A stretch of 5,596 nucleotides of DNA, taken from contig JASHYW010000446.1 of the NCBI GenBank assembly GCA_030042885.1, positions 1-5,596 on the forward strand. Reading direction: 5' to 3'. The notes below the pieces were generated by a model that did no database searches, was not told where the DNA came from, and saw nothing but the letters and a program-made list of their open reading frames with translations. Positions 1 to 5,596 of the stretch are shown here, piece after piece. This DNA is from Streptosporangiaceae bacterium (lineage in GTDB: Bacteria > Actinomycetota > Actinomycetes > Streptosporangiales > Streptosporangiaceae). The position numbers were made by a program, and so were the translations under genes. Numbering within the stretch: the stretch's first letter is position 1; each line of letters starts with the position of its first letter.

Positions 1-25
1 CCGTTGTCGGCGGGTCGCTTGAGGA

Positions 26-93
26 TGCATCCTGCTTCTGCTTTTATGGTGCATCTAGCAATGCATAATGGCAAGTGCCAAAATCAACTGCAT
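26..93. repeat. Cluster of four TGCAT words, possible operator
   Basis: TGCAT occurs at 26-30, 50-54, 62-66 and 89-93. Two copies (25-30 and 61-66) are the full palindrome ATGCAT, and a related CGCAT follows at 97-100. Four copies in 68 bases is far above expectation for this 5-mer. The cluster sits upstream of a gene for a DNA-binding regulator, and XRE proteins of this type commonly bind near their own promoter. An operator role is inferred from position and repetition only. Confidence 0.35.
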
Positions 94-161
94 TACGCAT
101 GTATGATCGGCACAGTCCCGACGATTGGGATATCTGGCCATGATCATGAGCTACTCCTGAG

Positions 162-172
162 AAAGGAGGTGA
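162..172 (+). promoter_or_regulatory. Strong Shine-Dalgarno of the XRE gene
   Basis: AAAGGAGGTGA is an uninterrupted match to the anti-Shine-Dalgarno end of 16S rRNA, and it ends six bases before TTG 179. This decides the TTG start of the XRE regulator. CTCCT at 154-158 can pair with AGGAG at 164-168 across a five-base loop, so a small hairpin could partly mask the site. Confidence 0.85.
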
Positions 173-178
173 CCTTCG

Positions 179-1057
179 TTGCCAGAAGTACGCAGCAGTC
201 CCACGGTTCGCCGCCGCGAACTCGGTGCCCTGCTGCGCACGCTTCGCAACGAAAAAGGCCTCACGGTAGAACAGGTAGCAGAGCGTCTCTTGTGCTCCCC
301 GAGCAAGGTGAGCCGCATGGAGACGGGTCACGGCGCGGCCAGCCGCCGCGACATCCGTGACCTCTGCGACCTATTCGGCGTTACAGACGAGTCCGAGCGC
401 GACCATCTGATGGAGCTTGCGCGCGAGGGCAGGCAGGCCGGCTGGTGGCAGGGCTACGACCTGGATTACTTCGCTACCTATGTGGGATTGGAAGCGGAGG
501 CGGTAAGGATTAAGTACTACCAGTCCGCCATCGTGCCCGGACTGCTGCAGACGACAAGTTACGCGCGCGCGATGCACGAGGCAGGGATCCCGACGATCGC
601 CCCAGAAAGGATCGATGAACTCATCGAGGTCAGGCTGACGCGCCAGCGGCTCCTCGTGCAGCCCGGAACGGTACATCTCGGAGTGGTACTCGATGAGGCT
701 GTGCTGCACCGTCTGGTAGGCGGTCCAGCGGTCATGGGAGAGCAGCTGGAGCGACTCATCGAAGTGTCACAACAACCTAACGTGACGATACAGGTCATCC
801 CTTACAGCGCTGGCGCCCACCCCGCGATGGACAGTACCTTTAACATTCTGGAGTTCACCGGATCCGTGCCGAGCGTGGTGTATGTTGAGGGGCTGGTGGG
901 GTGGATCTACCTTGAGCGCCCGCAGGATATTGATAGGTATCAGCAGGTGTTTGAACATCTGCGTACCGTAGCGTTGAATCCGCCAGGTTCAAGAGAACTG
1001 ATGAAGAGAATGGTCTCGGGCGATAAGAATCCAGCAGTCCTTGCCGCACCCGGATAA
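179..1057 (+). CDS. XRE-family transcriptional regulator with DUF5753 domain (WhiJ-like)
   Basis: A 292-residue cytoplasmic DNA-binding regulator. Residues about 12-67 form an XRE/Cro-type helix-turn-helix: RRELGALLRTLR, the EQVAERL helix, then the recognition helix SPSKVSRMETG at 40-50. Residues about 88-270 match the DUF5753 domain: GWWQGYD near 88, VPGLLQTTSYARA near 119-131, QVIPYSAGAHP near 205-215 and VVYVEG near 233-238. This architecture and length are typical of the many WhiJ-type regulators of Streptomyces and relatives, which act in development and antibiotic control. The ligand and targets of this copy cannot be read from sequence. The TTG start at 179 is chosen because a near-perfect Shine-Dalgarno lies six bases upstream and the HTH begins soon after it. 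A DUF397 gene follows 54 bases downstream, the usual partner. GC content is lower than in the recombinase genes (35/60 in 841-900), hinting at a different history. Confidence 0.93.
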   Translation: MPEVRSSPTVRRRELGALLRTLRNEKGLTVEQVAERLLCSPSKVSRMETGHGAASRRDIRDLCDLFGVTDESERDHLMELAREGRQAGWWQGYDLDYFATYVGLEAEAVRIKYYQSAIVPGLLQTTSYARAMHEAGIPTIAPERIDELIEVRLTRQRLLVQPGTVHLGVVLDEAVLHRLVGGPAVMGEQLERLIEVSQQPNVTIQVIPYSAGAHPAMDSTFNILEFTGSVPSVVYVEGLVGWIYLERPQDIDRYQQVFEHLRTVALNPPGSRELMKRMVSGDKNPAVLAAPG

Positions 1058-1111
1058 TGTCCGGCCTACAGCACGATTTTGCCAGGCGCGTATTTAGGGA
1101 GCTGAATTTTC

Positions 1112-1318
1112 ATGTCGCTCATTCAGCCGGAGCTTCAACAGCTAATCTGGCGGAAGTCTAGGCGCAGCATGAACAACGGTGACTGCGTAGAAGTGGCACC
1201 GAAAGACGGAAATGTCTTCGTTCGCGACTCGAAAGATCCGCATACGTCATCACTGGCGTTTTCCGCCGGTGCCTGGCGTAACTTCCTTGCAGAGACGAAG
1301 CGGGACAGTATCGGCTAA
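1112..1318 (+). CDS. DUF397 domain-containing small protein
   Basis: A 68-residue protein that is essentially one DUF397 domain. The signature runs WRKSRRSMNNGDCVEVA (residues about 13-29), then VFVRDSKDP (about 35-43), then FSAGAWRNFLAE (about 50-61). DUF397 proteins are small actinobacterial proteins of poorly defined biochemistry, usually encoded beside XRE/DUF5753 regulators. In some Streptomyces pairs they act genetically as partner or antagonist of the regulator. The ATG start at 1112 is supported by AGGGAG at 1096-1101, ten bases upstream. The gap to the XRE gene is only 54 bases, so co-transcription is likely. A GC-rich hairpin beginning about 30 bases after the stop probably ends the transcript. 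No signal peptide or membrane segment is visible. Function is inferred from the pairing. Confidence 0.92.
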   Translation: MSLIQPELQQLIWRKSRRSMNNGDCVEVAPKDGNVFVRDSKDPHTSSLAFSAGAWRNFLAETKRDSIG

Positions 1319-1348
1319 TCGCGATGACCCTGTAGAGAAGAGCTTGGT

Positions 1349-1385
1349 CGCCCCGGCTGCCCGCAACATCATTGCAGCCGGGGTG
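1349..1385 (+). terminator. Likely terminator hairpin after the DUF397 gene
   Basis: CCCCGGCTGC at 1351-1360 and GCAGCCGGGG at 1374-1383 are perfect inverted copies separated by 13 bases. The stem can be extended by a G-U pair (1350/1384) and a C-G pair (1349/1385). It lies about 30 bases past the DUF397 stop codon. There is no T-run after it, which is common for actinobacterial terminators. A role as a recombination or protein-binding site is an alternative, since an integrase module follows. Confidence 0.6.
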
Positions 1386-1418
1386 TTCCGTATCTTCGGG
1401 TAGATGGTCTCAGGAACC

Positions 1419-1439
1419 CCCGGAGAGGTGCTATCCGGG
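1419..1439. repeat. Short inverted repeat, 6-base arms
   Basis: CCCGGA at 1419-1424 and TCCGGG at 1434-1439 are perfect inverted copies around a 9-base spacer. Arms around a short core are the general layout of tyrosine recombinase crossover sites, but 6-base GC-rich arms also arise by chance in DNA of this composition. Confidence 0.25.
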
Positions 1440-1494
1440 CTGGTGTTACCGCTTCTCTCCAGGTGCATCCGGTGTGGTGGAACGTTGTGTAAGG

Positions 1495-1515
1495 GCGACA
1501 CGCGGCGTGTTTCGC
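1495..1515. repeat. Palindrome upstream of the first recombinase gene
   Basis: ACACGC-G-GCGTGT at 1498-1510 is a perfect 6-base inverted repeat around one central base. Allowing a two-base bulge, the flanking GCGA and TCGC extend the pairing to 1495-1515. It lies about 75-90 bases before the proposed recombinase start. It could be an operator, a recombinase-binding arm near the element end, or a small hairpin in the leader RNA. Nothing in the sequence separates these. Confidence 0.4.
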
Positions 1516-1588
1516 AACGCATCTCCATCAATGTTGTTCTTGTTGCTGGTAGTAGTTATTGCTGTCCGGCACGAGAACGGGGGACGAG

Positions 1589-2767
1589 GTGCGGGCGTTC
1601 GCGGTGAGGTTGCCGTCCGGTGACCGGTACTGGACGGTGCTTGATGATGAGCTGTGCGTGGTGCCGCAGGCGGACGGGTTCTTGCGGCAGGTCCGGTTCG
1701 GCCGGGATGGGTCGGAGCTGACCACGAAGGCGTACGCGGGCGCGATCGCGCTGTTCTTGCGCTGGTGCGACCGCACTGGCCGGTCATGGCAGGCGGGGAT
1801 CGAGCATCTGGGGCTGTTCATCACCTGGATGCGGCATGCCGGGCCGGGGGCCAGCGGGCTGGACGCGGATGGCGGCGGGACGGGCCAGGTGCTGGTCGGC
1901 CCGGGAGTTTCCCCGGTTCGCGGTGCGCGGCGGGTGAACGTGGTGCTGACCGCTGTGCGCGGCATGGTGACGCACGCGGTGGCGGCCGGGCAGGCACCGG
2001 CGCGTCTGGTGCCGTTGCTGTATGAGATCGCCGATGACCGCGACCTTCCTGCCGAGGCCCGCGGCGAGGAGGGCGGGATGGTGCGCCGCCTGCGGGCCCG
2101 GCACCGGCTGCGGGAGGACGAGCGCCCGGTGGACCGGGCCAGTGACGCGGAGATCACCGCGTTGCTGCGGTCGTGCCGGTCGGCGCGGGACCGGCTGGTT
2201 GTGCTGCTGATGGCGCGCGCCGGGCTGCGCCGCGGTGAGCTGTGCGGTTTGCGCCGGTGTGATATCCATCTGCTTCCCGATGCGCGGGCGCTGGGCTGCG
2301 AGGTGCCGGGCGCGCATCTGCACGTGGTCCGGCGGGATAACCCGAACGGCGCGTGGGCCAAGTCGCGGCGGCAGCGGACGGTACCGCTGGATTTCGTCAC
2401 GGTGCAGGCGTTCGACGCGTACGAGTTCGAGCGGCTCGCGGTGCCGCGGGCCGCCTCTTCGGATTTCGTGCTAGTCAACTTGTTCCGTGAGCCGATCGGG
2501 GCGCCGATGCGTCCGGCTGTGGTCAACGTCTTGATCACTGCGGCGGCGCACCGGGCGGGCCTGGCCCGGACGGTTGCCCCGCATCAGCTGCGTCACGCGT
2601 TCGGGAGCAATCTCGCCGATGCCGGCGGCGCGGCTGATGTGATCGCCGATCTGATGGGTCACCGTTCGCTCAGTTCCACGAAGGTGTACTTGCACCCGGA
2701 TCCGGCGCGGCTGCGGGCAGCGGTCGAACGCGTGCCCAGTCCCCGGCTTGCCGCCGGGGAGGCATGA
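1589..2767 (+). CDS. Tyrosine recombinase/integrase, TnpA-like
   Basis: A site-specific recombinase of 392 residues that cuts and rejoins DNA through a 3'-phosphotyrosine link. An N-terminal core-binding (SAM-like) domain covers about residues 30-140 and includes TTKAYAGAIALFLRWC. The catalytic domain covers about 180-380. The full catalytic set is visible: R214 in AGLRRGEL, K258 in AKSRRQRTVPL, H332 and R335 in HQLRHAF, H358 in LMGHRSL and the nucleophile Y367 in TKVYLHPD. The GTG start at 1589 is preferred because GGGGGA lies about five bases upstream. TTG 1559, just after an in-frame stop, would add ten residues but has no visible Shine-Dalgarno. The stop overlaps the next start as ATGA. 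Length and arrangement agree with TnpA of Tn554-family elements (361 residues in Tn554). Codons strongly favour G in third position, unlike the end of the operon. Confidence 0.93.
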   Translation: MRAFAVRLPSGDRYWTVLDDELCVVPQADGFLRQVRFGRDGSELTTKAYAGAIALFLRWCDRTGRSWQAGIEHLGLFITWMRHAGPGASGLDADGGGTGQVLVGPGVSPVRGARRVNVVLTAVRGMVTHAVAAGQAPARLVPLLYEIADDRDLPAEARGEEGGMVRRLRARHRLREDERPVDRASDAEITALLRSCRSARDRLVVLLMARAGLRRGELCGLRRCDIHLLPDARALGCEVPGAHLHVVRRDNPNGAWAKSRRQRTVPLDFVTVQAFDAYEFERLAVPRAASSDFVLVNLFREPIGAPMRPAVVNVLITAAAHRAGLARTVAPHQLRHAFGSNLADAGGAADVIADLMGHRSLSSTKVYLHPDPARLRAAVERVPSPRLAAGEA

Positions 2768-5073
2768 TGCCGTCAGCGATGGCGCGGCAGCCGGGAGCCT
2801 GCGACGCTGGCGCAGTCGCAGAGGTCATTGCCCGCCTGGCGGCGCTGACCGACTCTGCTTTCCTGGCCCAGGCCGGATGGGATCCCGGTGACCGGGTCCT
2901 GTCACTGCCGTCTGGGCATCCGCTGCTGGGCTGGCGGGAGTGCCCGGTGCCGGGATGCGGGAACGCGCTGTATGGCCGTGACCGTGAATGCGGGCAGTGC
3001 CGCCGCGCCGCCGCCGGGAGTCTTGCGGTCCTGGCCCGTGATGACCTGCCGCGCGAGCGCGGGGACGGGATGCGGGTGATCCCGGCGTCTGCTGACAAGT
3101 TGTGCCAGGTAGCGGCGTGCGGACGAGAGCAGGTGGCCCGACGGTACTGCCGGCCTCATTACCGGCGCATGCTCGGGCTCCGGTCCGATCCGTCATTCGA
3201 CGAATCCCGGTGGCGGGCCACCGAGCCGGCGATCGAAAGGCCAGGACAGGTCAGCCTGCACGGCGTGAGCCCGCGGGCCGCCGCCGAGGTGCTGTACGGT
3301 CTGCAGCAGCGCACGCGCTACGGAGCGGCCACCAGCCCGGCGCAGCTCCGCCAGGTCGCCTGGGAACTGCGGCGGACGGGAGCCGCGAGCATCGGCGAGA
3401 TCGCAGGCGGAGACCGCGTGCAGCACCGGCTCGTCCGCTGCTTGGCCAAGCACGCGGCCAGCGCGCTGTCCACCCCGGAGACCGAGACTCGCAAGGACGT
3501 GTGGGACCTGGCGGTCTTCGGGCTCCCGGGCAGGCTCGTCTTCACCGCGATCAGGCAGCCGTGGCTGCGGGAGACCGCCAAGCGGTGGGCCGCCGATGAC
3601 CTGCCGCGCCGCCGCGGCAAGATCGCCGCTGATCCGGTCCGCCACTACCTGACGAGCCTGGCCGCGCTGTCAGACAGCCTGCATGCTGCTCGCGCCGACC
3701 ACGGTACCGAACCGGCGCTGCTCGGCCGCGCCGACATCGAGTCGTTCGTGCACCGGATGACATTCCTTGCGAATGAGGACCGGATCTCCGCCGATTACCG
3801 CACCAGGGCCTGCCGGGAAATCCGGCACCTGCTCCGCCAGTTCCGGGCGCTGGGGCTGACCCGGGCCGGGGGCCCCGCGGCCGGGCTGCCGGACGACTTC
3901 GCCGTGCGTGATAGCGACATCCCGCTCAAGCCGGACGAACCCGAGGCCGGCCGGGACCTGCCGCCGGAAATCATGCGCCAGCTATGCGGCCATCTGCCGG
4001 CGCTGGAAGACGTCTCGTGCCGCGAGGCCCGGGTGGCAGCCGAGCTGCTGATCGATACCGGCCGCCGCCCGGACGAGATCTGCGCGCTGCCGTGGGACTG
4101 CCTGGAATACGACGAGCCCGGGCACGAACCGGTTCTCGTCTACTTCAACCACAAATCCGCCCGCCAGGGGCGGCGGCTCCCGATCGCCCAGGCCACCGCC
4201 GATCTGATCACCGCCCAGAAGGCCCGGATCCGCGAGACGTTCCCGGGCACCGAGCTGAGCCAGCTGAAGCTGCTGCCTGCCCCATACGCCAACCCGCACG
4301 GCCGGCGGCCGTTCTCCGTGGTGGTCTTCGGCGCCCGGCACCGCGAATGGATCACCAGCCTGCCGCCACTGCGGCGGGCCGACGGCACCGAATTCGACAA
4401 GGCCCGCGTCGTCCCGTACGCCTACCGGCACACTTACGCCCAAAGGCATGCCGATGCCGGGGTCCCGGTCGACGTGCTCGCCGAGCTCATGGATCATCGC
4501 AGCCTGGACACGACCCGCGGCTACTACACCGTCGGAGACCGCCGCCGCCGCGACGCCGTCGACAAGGTCGCTGCGCTGCAGTTCGACCGTAACGGCAACC
4601 GCATCTGGCGCGATGCCAGGACGCTGCTTGACTCCGAGCACGCGCGCCGCGCCATCGGCGAGGTCGCCGTGCCCTACGGCACCTGCTCCGAGCCATCCAA
4701 CGTGCAGGCCGGCGGGAACGCCTGCCCCTACCGGTTCCGCTGCGCCGGCTGCGACCACTTCCGCACCGACGTCTCCTACCTCCCCGACCTGCACGCCTAC
4801 CTCGACGATCTGCTCCGCAACCGGGAACGCGTGCTCGCCGCAGCCGGGGTGGACCAGTGGGCGCTCGCCGAAGCCCTGCCGTCGCAGGAGGAAATCAGCA
4901 GGATCCGGCAGCTCATCACCCGGATCGAAAACGGCCTGGATGACCTGACCGACGCTGAACGTGAGCAGGTCAGCCAGGCAGTCACCATCGTCCGGCGTCA
5001 CCGCACCGTCACCCTCGCCATGCCGCGGCTGCGCCAGGCACTGCCCGGCATCCGCCCCGAGCGCACCGCATGA
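2764..5073 (+). CDS. Large tyrosine recombinase with zinc-finger-like regions, TnpB-like
   Basis: A 769-residue recombinase, probably the working partner of the preceding one. The N-terminus has two Cys clusters: C60-x4-C65-x10-C76-x2-C79 and C114-x4-C119-x9-C129-x2-H132. These probably bind zinc. Core-binding helices occupy about 285-365 and the catalytic domain about 395-600: R435 in TGRRPDEIC, K464 in NHKSARQ, R555 in PYAYRHTYA, H578 in LMDHRSL and Y587 in TRGYYTV. The first box-II His is replaced by Y552. A third cluster, C641, C654, C660 and C663 in CPYRFRCAGCDHF, is typical of TnpB-type proteins and is followed by a charged helical tail to about 745. ATG 2764 overlaps the upstream stop by four bases. 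The adjacent in-frame ATG 2767 is an alternative, as GGGGAGG at 2756-2762 is better spaced for it. The protein is longer than Tn554 TnpB (630 residues), chiefly by inference through the N-terminal finger region. Confidence 0.92.
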   Translation: MMPSAMARQPGACDAGAVAEVIARLAALTDSAFLAQAGWDPGDRVLSLPSGHPLLGWRECPVPGCGNALYGRDRECGQCRRAAAGSLAVLARDDLPRERGDGMRVIPASADKLCQVAACGREQVARRYCRPHYRRMLGLRSDPSFDESRWRATEPAIERPGQVSLHGVSPRAAAEVLYGLQQRTRYGAATSPAQLRQVAWELRRTGAASIGEIAGGDRVQHRLVRCLAKHAASALSTPETETRKDVWDLAVFGLPGRLVFTAIRQPWLRETAKRWAADDLPRRRGKIAADPVRHYLTSLAALSDSLHAARADHGTEPALLGRADIESFVHRMTFLANEDRISADYRTRACREIRHLLRQFRALGLTRAGGPAAGLPDDFAVRDSDIPLKPDEPEAGRDLPPEIMRQLCGHLPALEDVSCREARVAAELLIDTGRRPDEICALPWDCLEYDEPGHEPVLVYFNHKSARQGRRLPIAQATADLITAQKARIRETFPGTELSQLKLLPAPYANPHGRRPFSVVVFGARHREWITSLPPLRRADGTEFDKARVVPYAYRHTYAQRHADAGVPVDVLAELMDHRSLDTTRGYYTVGDRRRRDAVDKVAALQFDRNGNRIWRDARTLLDSEHARRAIGEVAVPYGTCSEPSNVQAGGNACPYRFRCAGCDHFRTDVSYLPDLHAYLDDLLRNRERVLAAAGVDQWALAEALPSQEEISRIRQLITRIENGLDDLTDAEREQVSQAVTIVRRHRTVTLAMPRLRQALPGIRPERTA

Positions 5074-5596
5074 CCACCACCGAGCCCGCACGGCCCGGGC
5101 TGCGCGGGCGCCAGGCCGATTCCGCCCGCCGCCGGGCCCGCGTCCTCCAGGCCATCAGCGCTGCCACCGCCGCCGGACACGAGATCAGCCCCACCAGCAT
5201 CGCCCGCGCCGCCGGTGTTGACCGGACATTCCTCTACCGGCACCGCGACCTGCTCGAACAGGTCCATGTGGCCCAGGCAGACACGCCGACCCCGGCGGGA
5301 GCCGGGCCCGCGGCGAGCAGTTCCTCGCTGCAAGCCGACCTGCTCAACGCCCAGCAGCGAGCCGCCCGGATGGCCGCCCGCGTCCAGCAGCTCGAAAGTC
5401 GGCTCTCCGCACTCCTCGGCGAGCACGCCTGGAGGGAATCCGGGCTCGGCGCCCCGGCCGACATCGACGCGCTCAGCCAGCGCAACCACGCTCTGGAGCA
5501 GCAGATCAGCGACATGCGCCTCCAGCTCGGCGAACGCGACCAGGACCTCGCCGCAGCACGCGCCGCCAACCGCGAGCTCATGACCCAGCTCAACGC
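5070..5596 (+). CDS. TnpC-like/DUF6262-type accessory protein, 3' truncated by window end
   Basis: An open frame starting at ATG 5070, overlapping the TnpB-like stop as ATGA, runs without a stop to the window edge (175 codons plus two bases). Residues about 15-60 are basic at first (RRRARVLQAI) and then form a helix-turn-helix-like segment, TSIARAAGVDRTFLYRH, resembling the N-terminus of DUF6262/TnpC-type proteins. A short Pro/Ala/Ser linker (about 72-86) leads into heptad-rich helices at about 87-118 and 131-175, probably coiled coil. In Tn554 the third gene product is not strictly required but influences efficiency and orientation of transposition. A similar accessory role, perhaps DNA binding and bridging of recombinases, is inferred. 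There is little Shine-Dalgarno signal, so translation is probably coupled to the upstream gene. A TetR-like regulator is a less likely alternative given the coiled coil and position. Confidence 0.85.
   Translation, partial: MTTTEPARPGLRGRQADSARRRARVLQAISAATAAGHEISPTSIARAAGVDRTFLYRHRDLLEQVHVAQADTPTPAGAGPAASSSSLQADLLNAQQRAARMAARVQQLESRLSALLGEHAWRESGLGAPADIDALSQRNHALEQQISDMRLQLGERDQDLAAARAANRELMTQLN

Larger units (their letters stand above)
1..178 (+). promoter_or_regulatory. Leader/promoter region of the XRE regulator gene
   Basis: No gene is supported in this stretch. An open frame runs through it from TTG 4 to 360, but it overlaps the XRE gene out of frame and resembles nothing known. The region is poorer in GC than the rest of the window: by hand count, positions 61-120 are 28/60 G+C. 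It holds four TGCAT words between 26 and 93, a perfect 8-base palindrome ATGATCAT at 140-147, and a TATGAT hexamer at 102-107 that could be a -10 box. No good TTGACA-like -35 box is visible at the right distance. The promoter and autoregulatory operator of the XRE/DUF397 pair are expected here. The exact site is a guess. Confidence 0.45.
1319..1588. other. Gene-free gap between the DUF397 gene and the recombinase operon
   Basis: No convincing gene is seen here. The gap holds the terminator-like hairpin at 1349-1385, a 6-base inverted repeat (CCCGGA 1419-1424, TCCGGG 1434-1439) and a palindrome at 1498-1510. No clear promoter with both -35 and -10 boxes was found for the recombinase operon, although one must lie here or upstream. 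If the operon belongs to a Tn554-like element, the left end and attachment junction are expected in this stretch. The end cannot be placed without an empty-site sequence. Confidence 0.5.
1559..5596 (+). mobile_element. Tn554-like three-gene integration module (partial)
   Basis: Three same-strand genes are coupled by ATGA overlaps: a tyrosine recombinase of about 392 residues, a 769-residue tyrosine recombinase with Cys clusters, and a small HTH plus coiled-coil protein cut by the window end. This order and these protein types match tnpA, tnpB and tnpC of Tn554-family elements, whose two recombinases and accessory protein carry out site-specific integration without terminal inverted repeats. 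The start given is that of the longest open frame of the first recombinase. The true left end lies somewhere in 1319-1558, and the right end and any cargo are outside the window. Whether the element is still mobile is unknown, but all visible reading frames are intact. Confidence 0.65.

Noticed and set aside
4..360. Open frame of 118 codons over the leader and start of the XRE gene
   Set aside because: It has no Shine-Dalgarno, overlaps the XRE gene out of frame, and has no recognisable domain.
1212..1403. Alternative frame overlapping the end of the DUF397 gene
   Set aside because: It overlaps a well-supported DUF397 frame, has no ribosome binding site, and resembles no known protein.
1531..1623. 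Possible small hydrophobic peptide from ATG 1531 (LFLLLVVVIAV)
   Set aside because: There is no Shine-Dalgarno before ATG 1531, it runs out of frame into the recombinase gene, and the T-rich stretch alone explains the hydrophobic run.
1528..2538. Antisense open frame of 336 codons opposite the first recombinase
   Set aside because: Its Ser/Arg/Thr/Pro-rich low-complexity translation and full overlap with a motif-supported recombinase mark it as a shadow frame.
3982..5091. Antisense open frame of 369 codons opposite the large recombinase
   Set aside because: It lies wholly opposite a gene with clear recombinase motifs. Its Gly/Ala/Val-rich composition is what the complement of GC-rich codons gives, and it shows no recognisable domain.
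5070..5230. Third gene as a TetR-family regulator
   Set aside because: The HTH-like segment is reminiscent of TetR, but a long coiled coil follows in place of a ligand domain, and the position directly after a TnpB-like gene fits a TnpC/DUF6262 protein better.

Overview
This window looks like high-GC actinomycete DNA (Streptomyces or a relative). The reasons are the GC-rich third codon positions of the 3' genes, a WhiJ-type XRE/DUF5753 regulator paired with a small DUF397 protein (a pairing typical of filamentous actinobacteria), GTG and TTG starts, and long antisense open frames of the kind produced by GC-rich coding DNA. All supported genes lie on the + strand. No RNA gene or CRISPR array was seen.

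Left part (1-1318): a comparatively AT-rich leader of about 178 bases holds four copies of TGCAT and ends in a near-perfect Shine-Dalgarno sequence. It is followed by a 292-residue XRE-family regulator starting at TTG 179 and, 54 bases after its stop codon, a 68-residue DUF397 protein. In Streptomyces such pairs act in regulation of development or secondary metabolism and often work as a regulator plus small partner. That role is inferred here from family and arrangement.

Gap (1319-1588): no convincing gene. It holds a GC-rich hairpin just after the DUF397 gene, probably its terminator, then two smaller inverted repeats, one of them close to the start of the next gene. If the downstream module is a mobile element, its left end should lie in this gap.

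Right part (1589-5596, running off the window): three tightly packed genes joined by ATGA overlaps. They are a tyrosine recombinase of about 392 residues (TnpA-like), a 769-residue tyrosine recombinase with zinc-binding-type Cys/His clusters at both ends (TnpB-like), and the first 175 codons of a small helix-turn-helix plus coiled-coil protein (TnpC-like, DUF6262 type). Order, domain types and coupling match the tnpA-tnpB-tnpC integration module of Tn554-family elements. The two recombinases probably act together at the element ends, with the third protein as accessory. Cargo and right end lie beyond the window.

The most unusual points are the enlarged zinc-finger TnpB with Tyr in place of the first box-II His, a reversal of G/C strand bias along the recombinase operon, and the TGCAT cluster upstream of the XRE gene. 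I do not see evidence of a wholly new system. The best candidate for closer study is the three-protein recombinase module and its unidentified ends.
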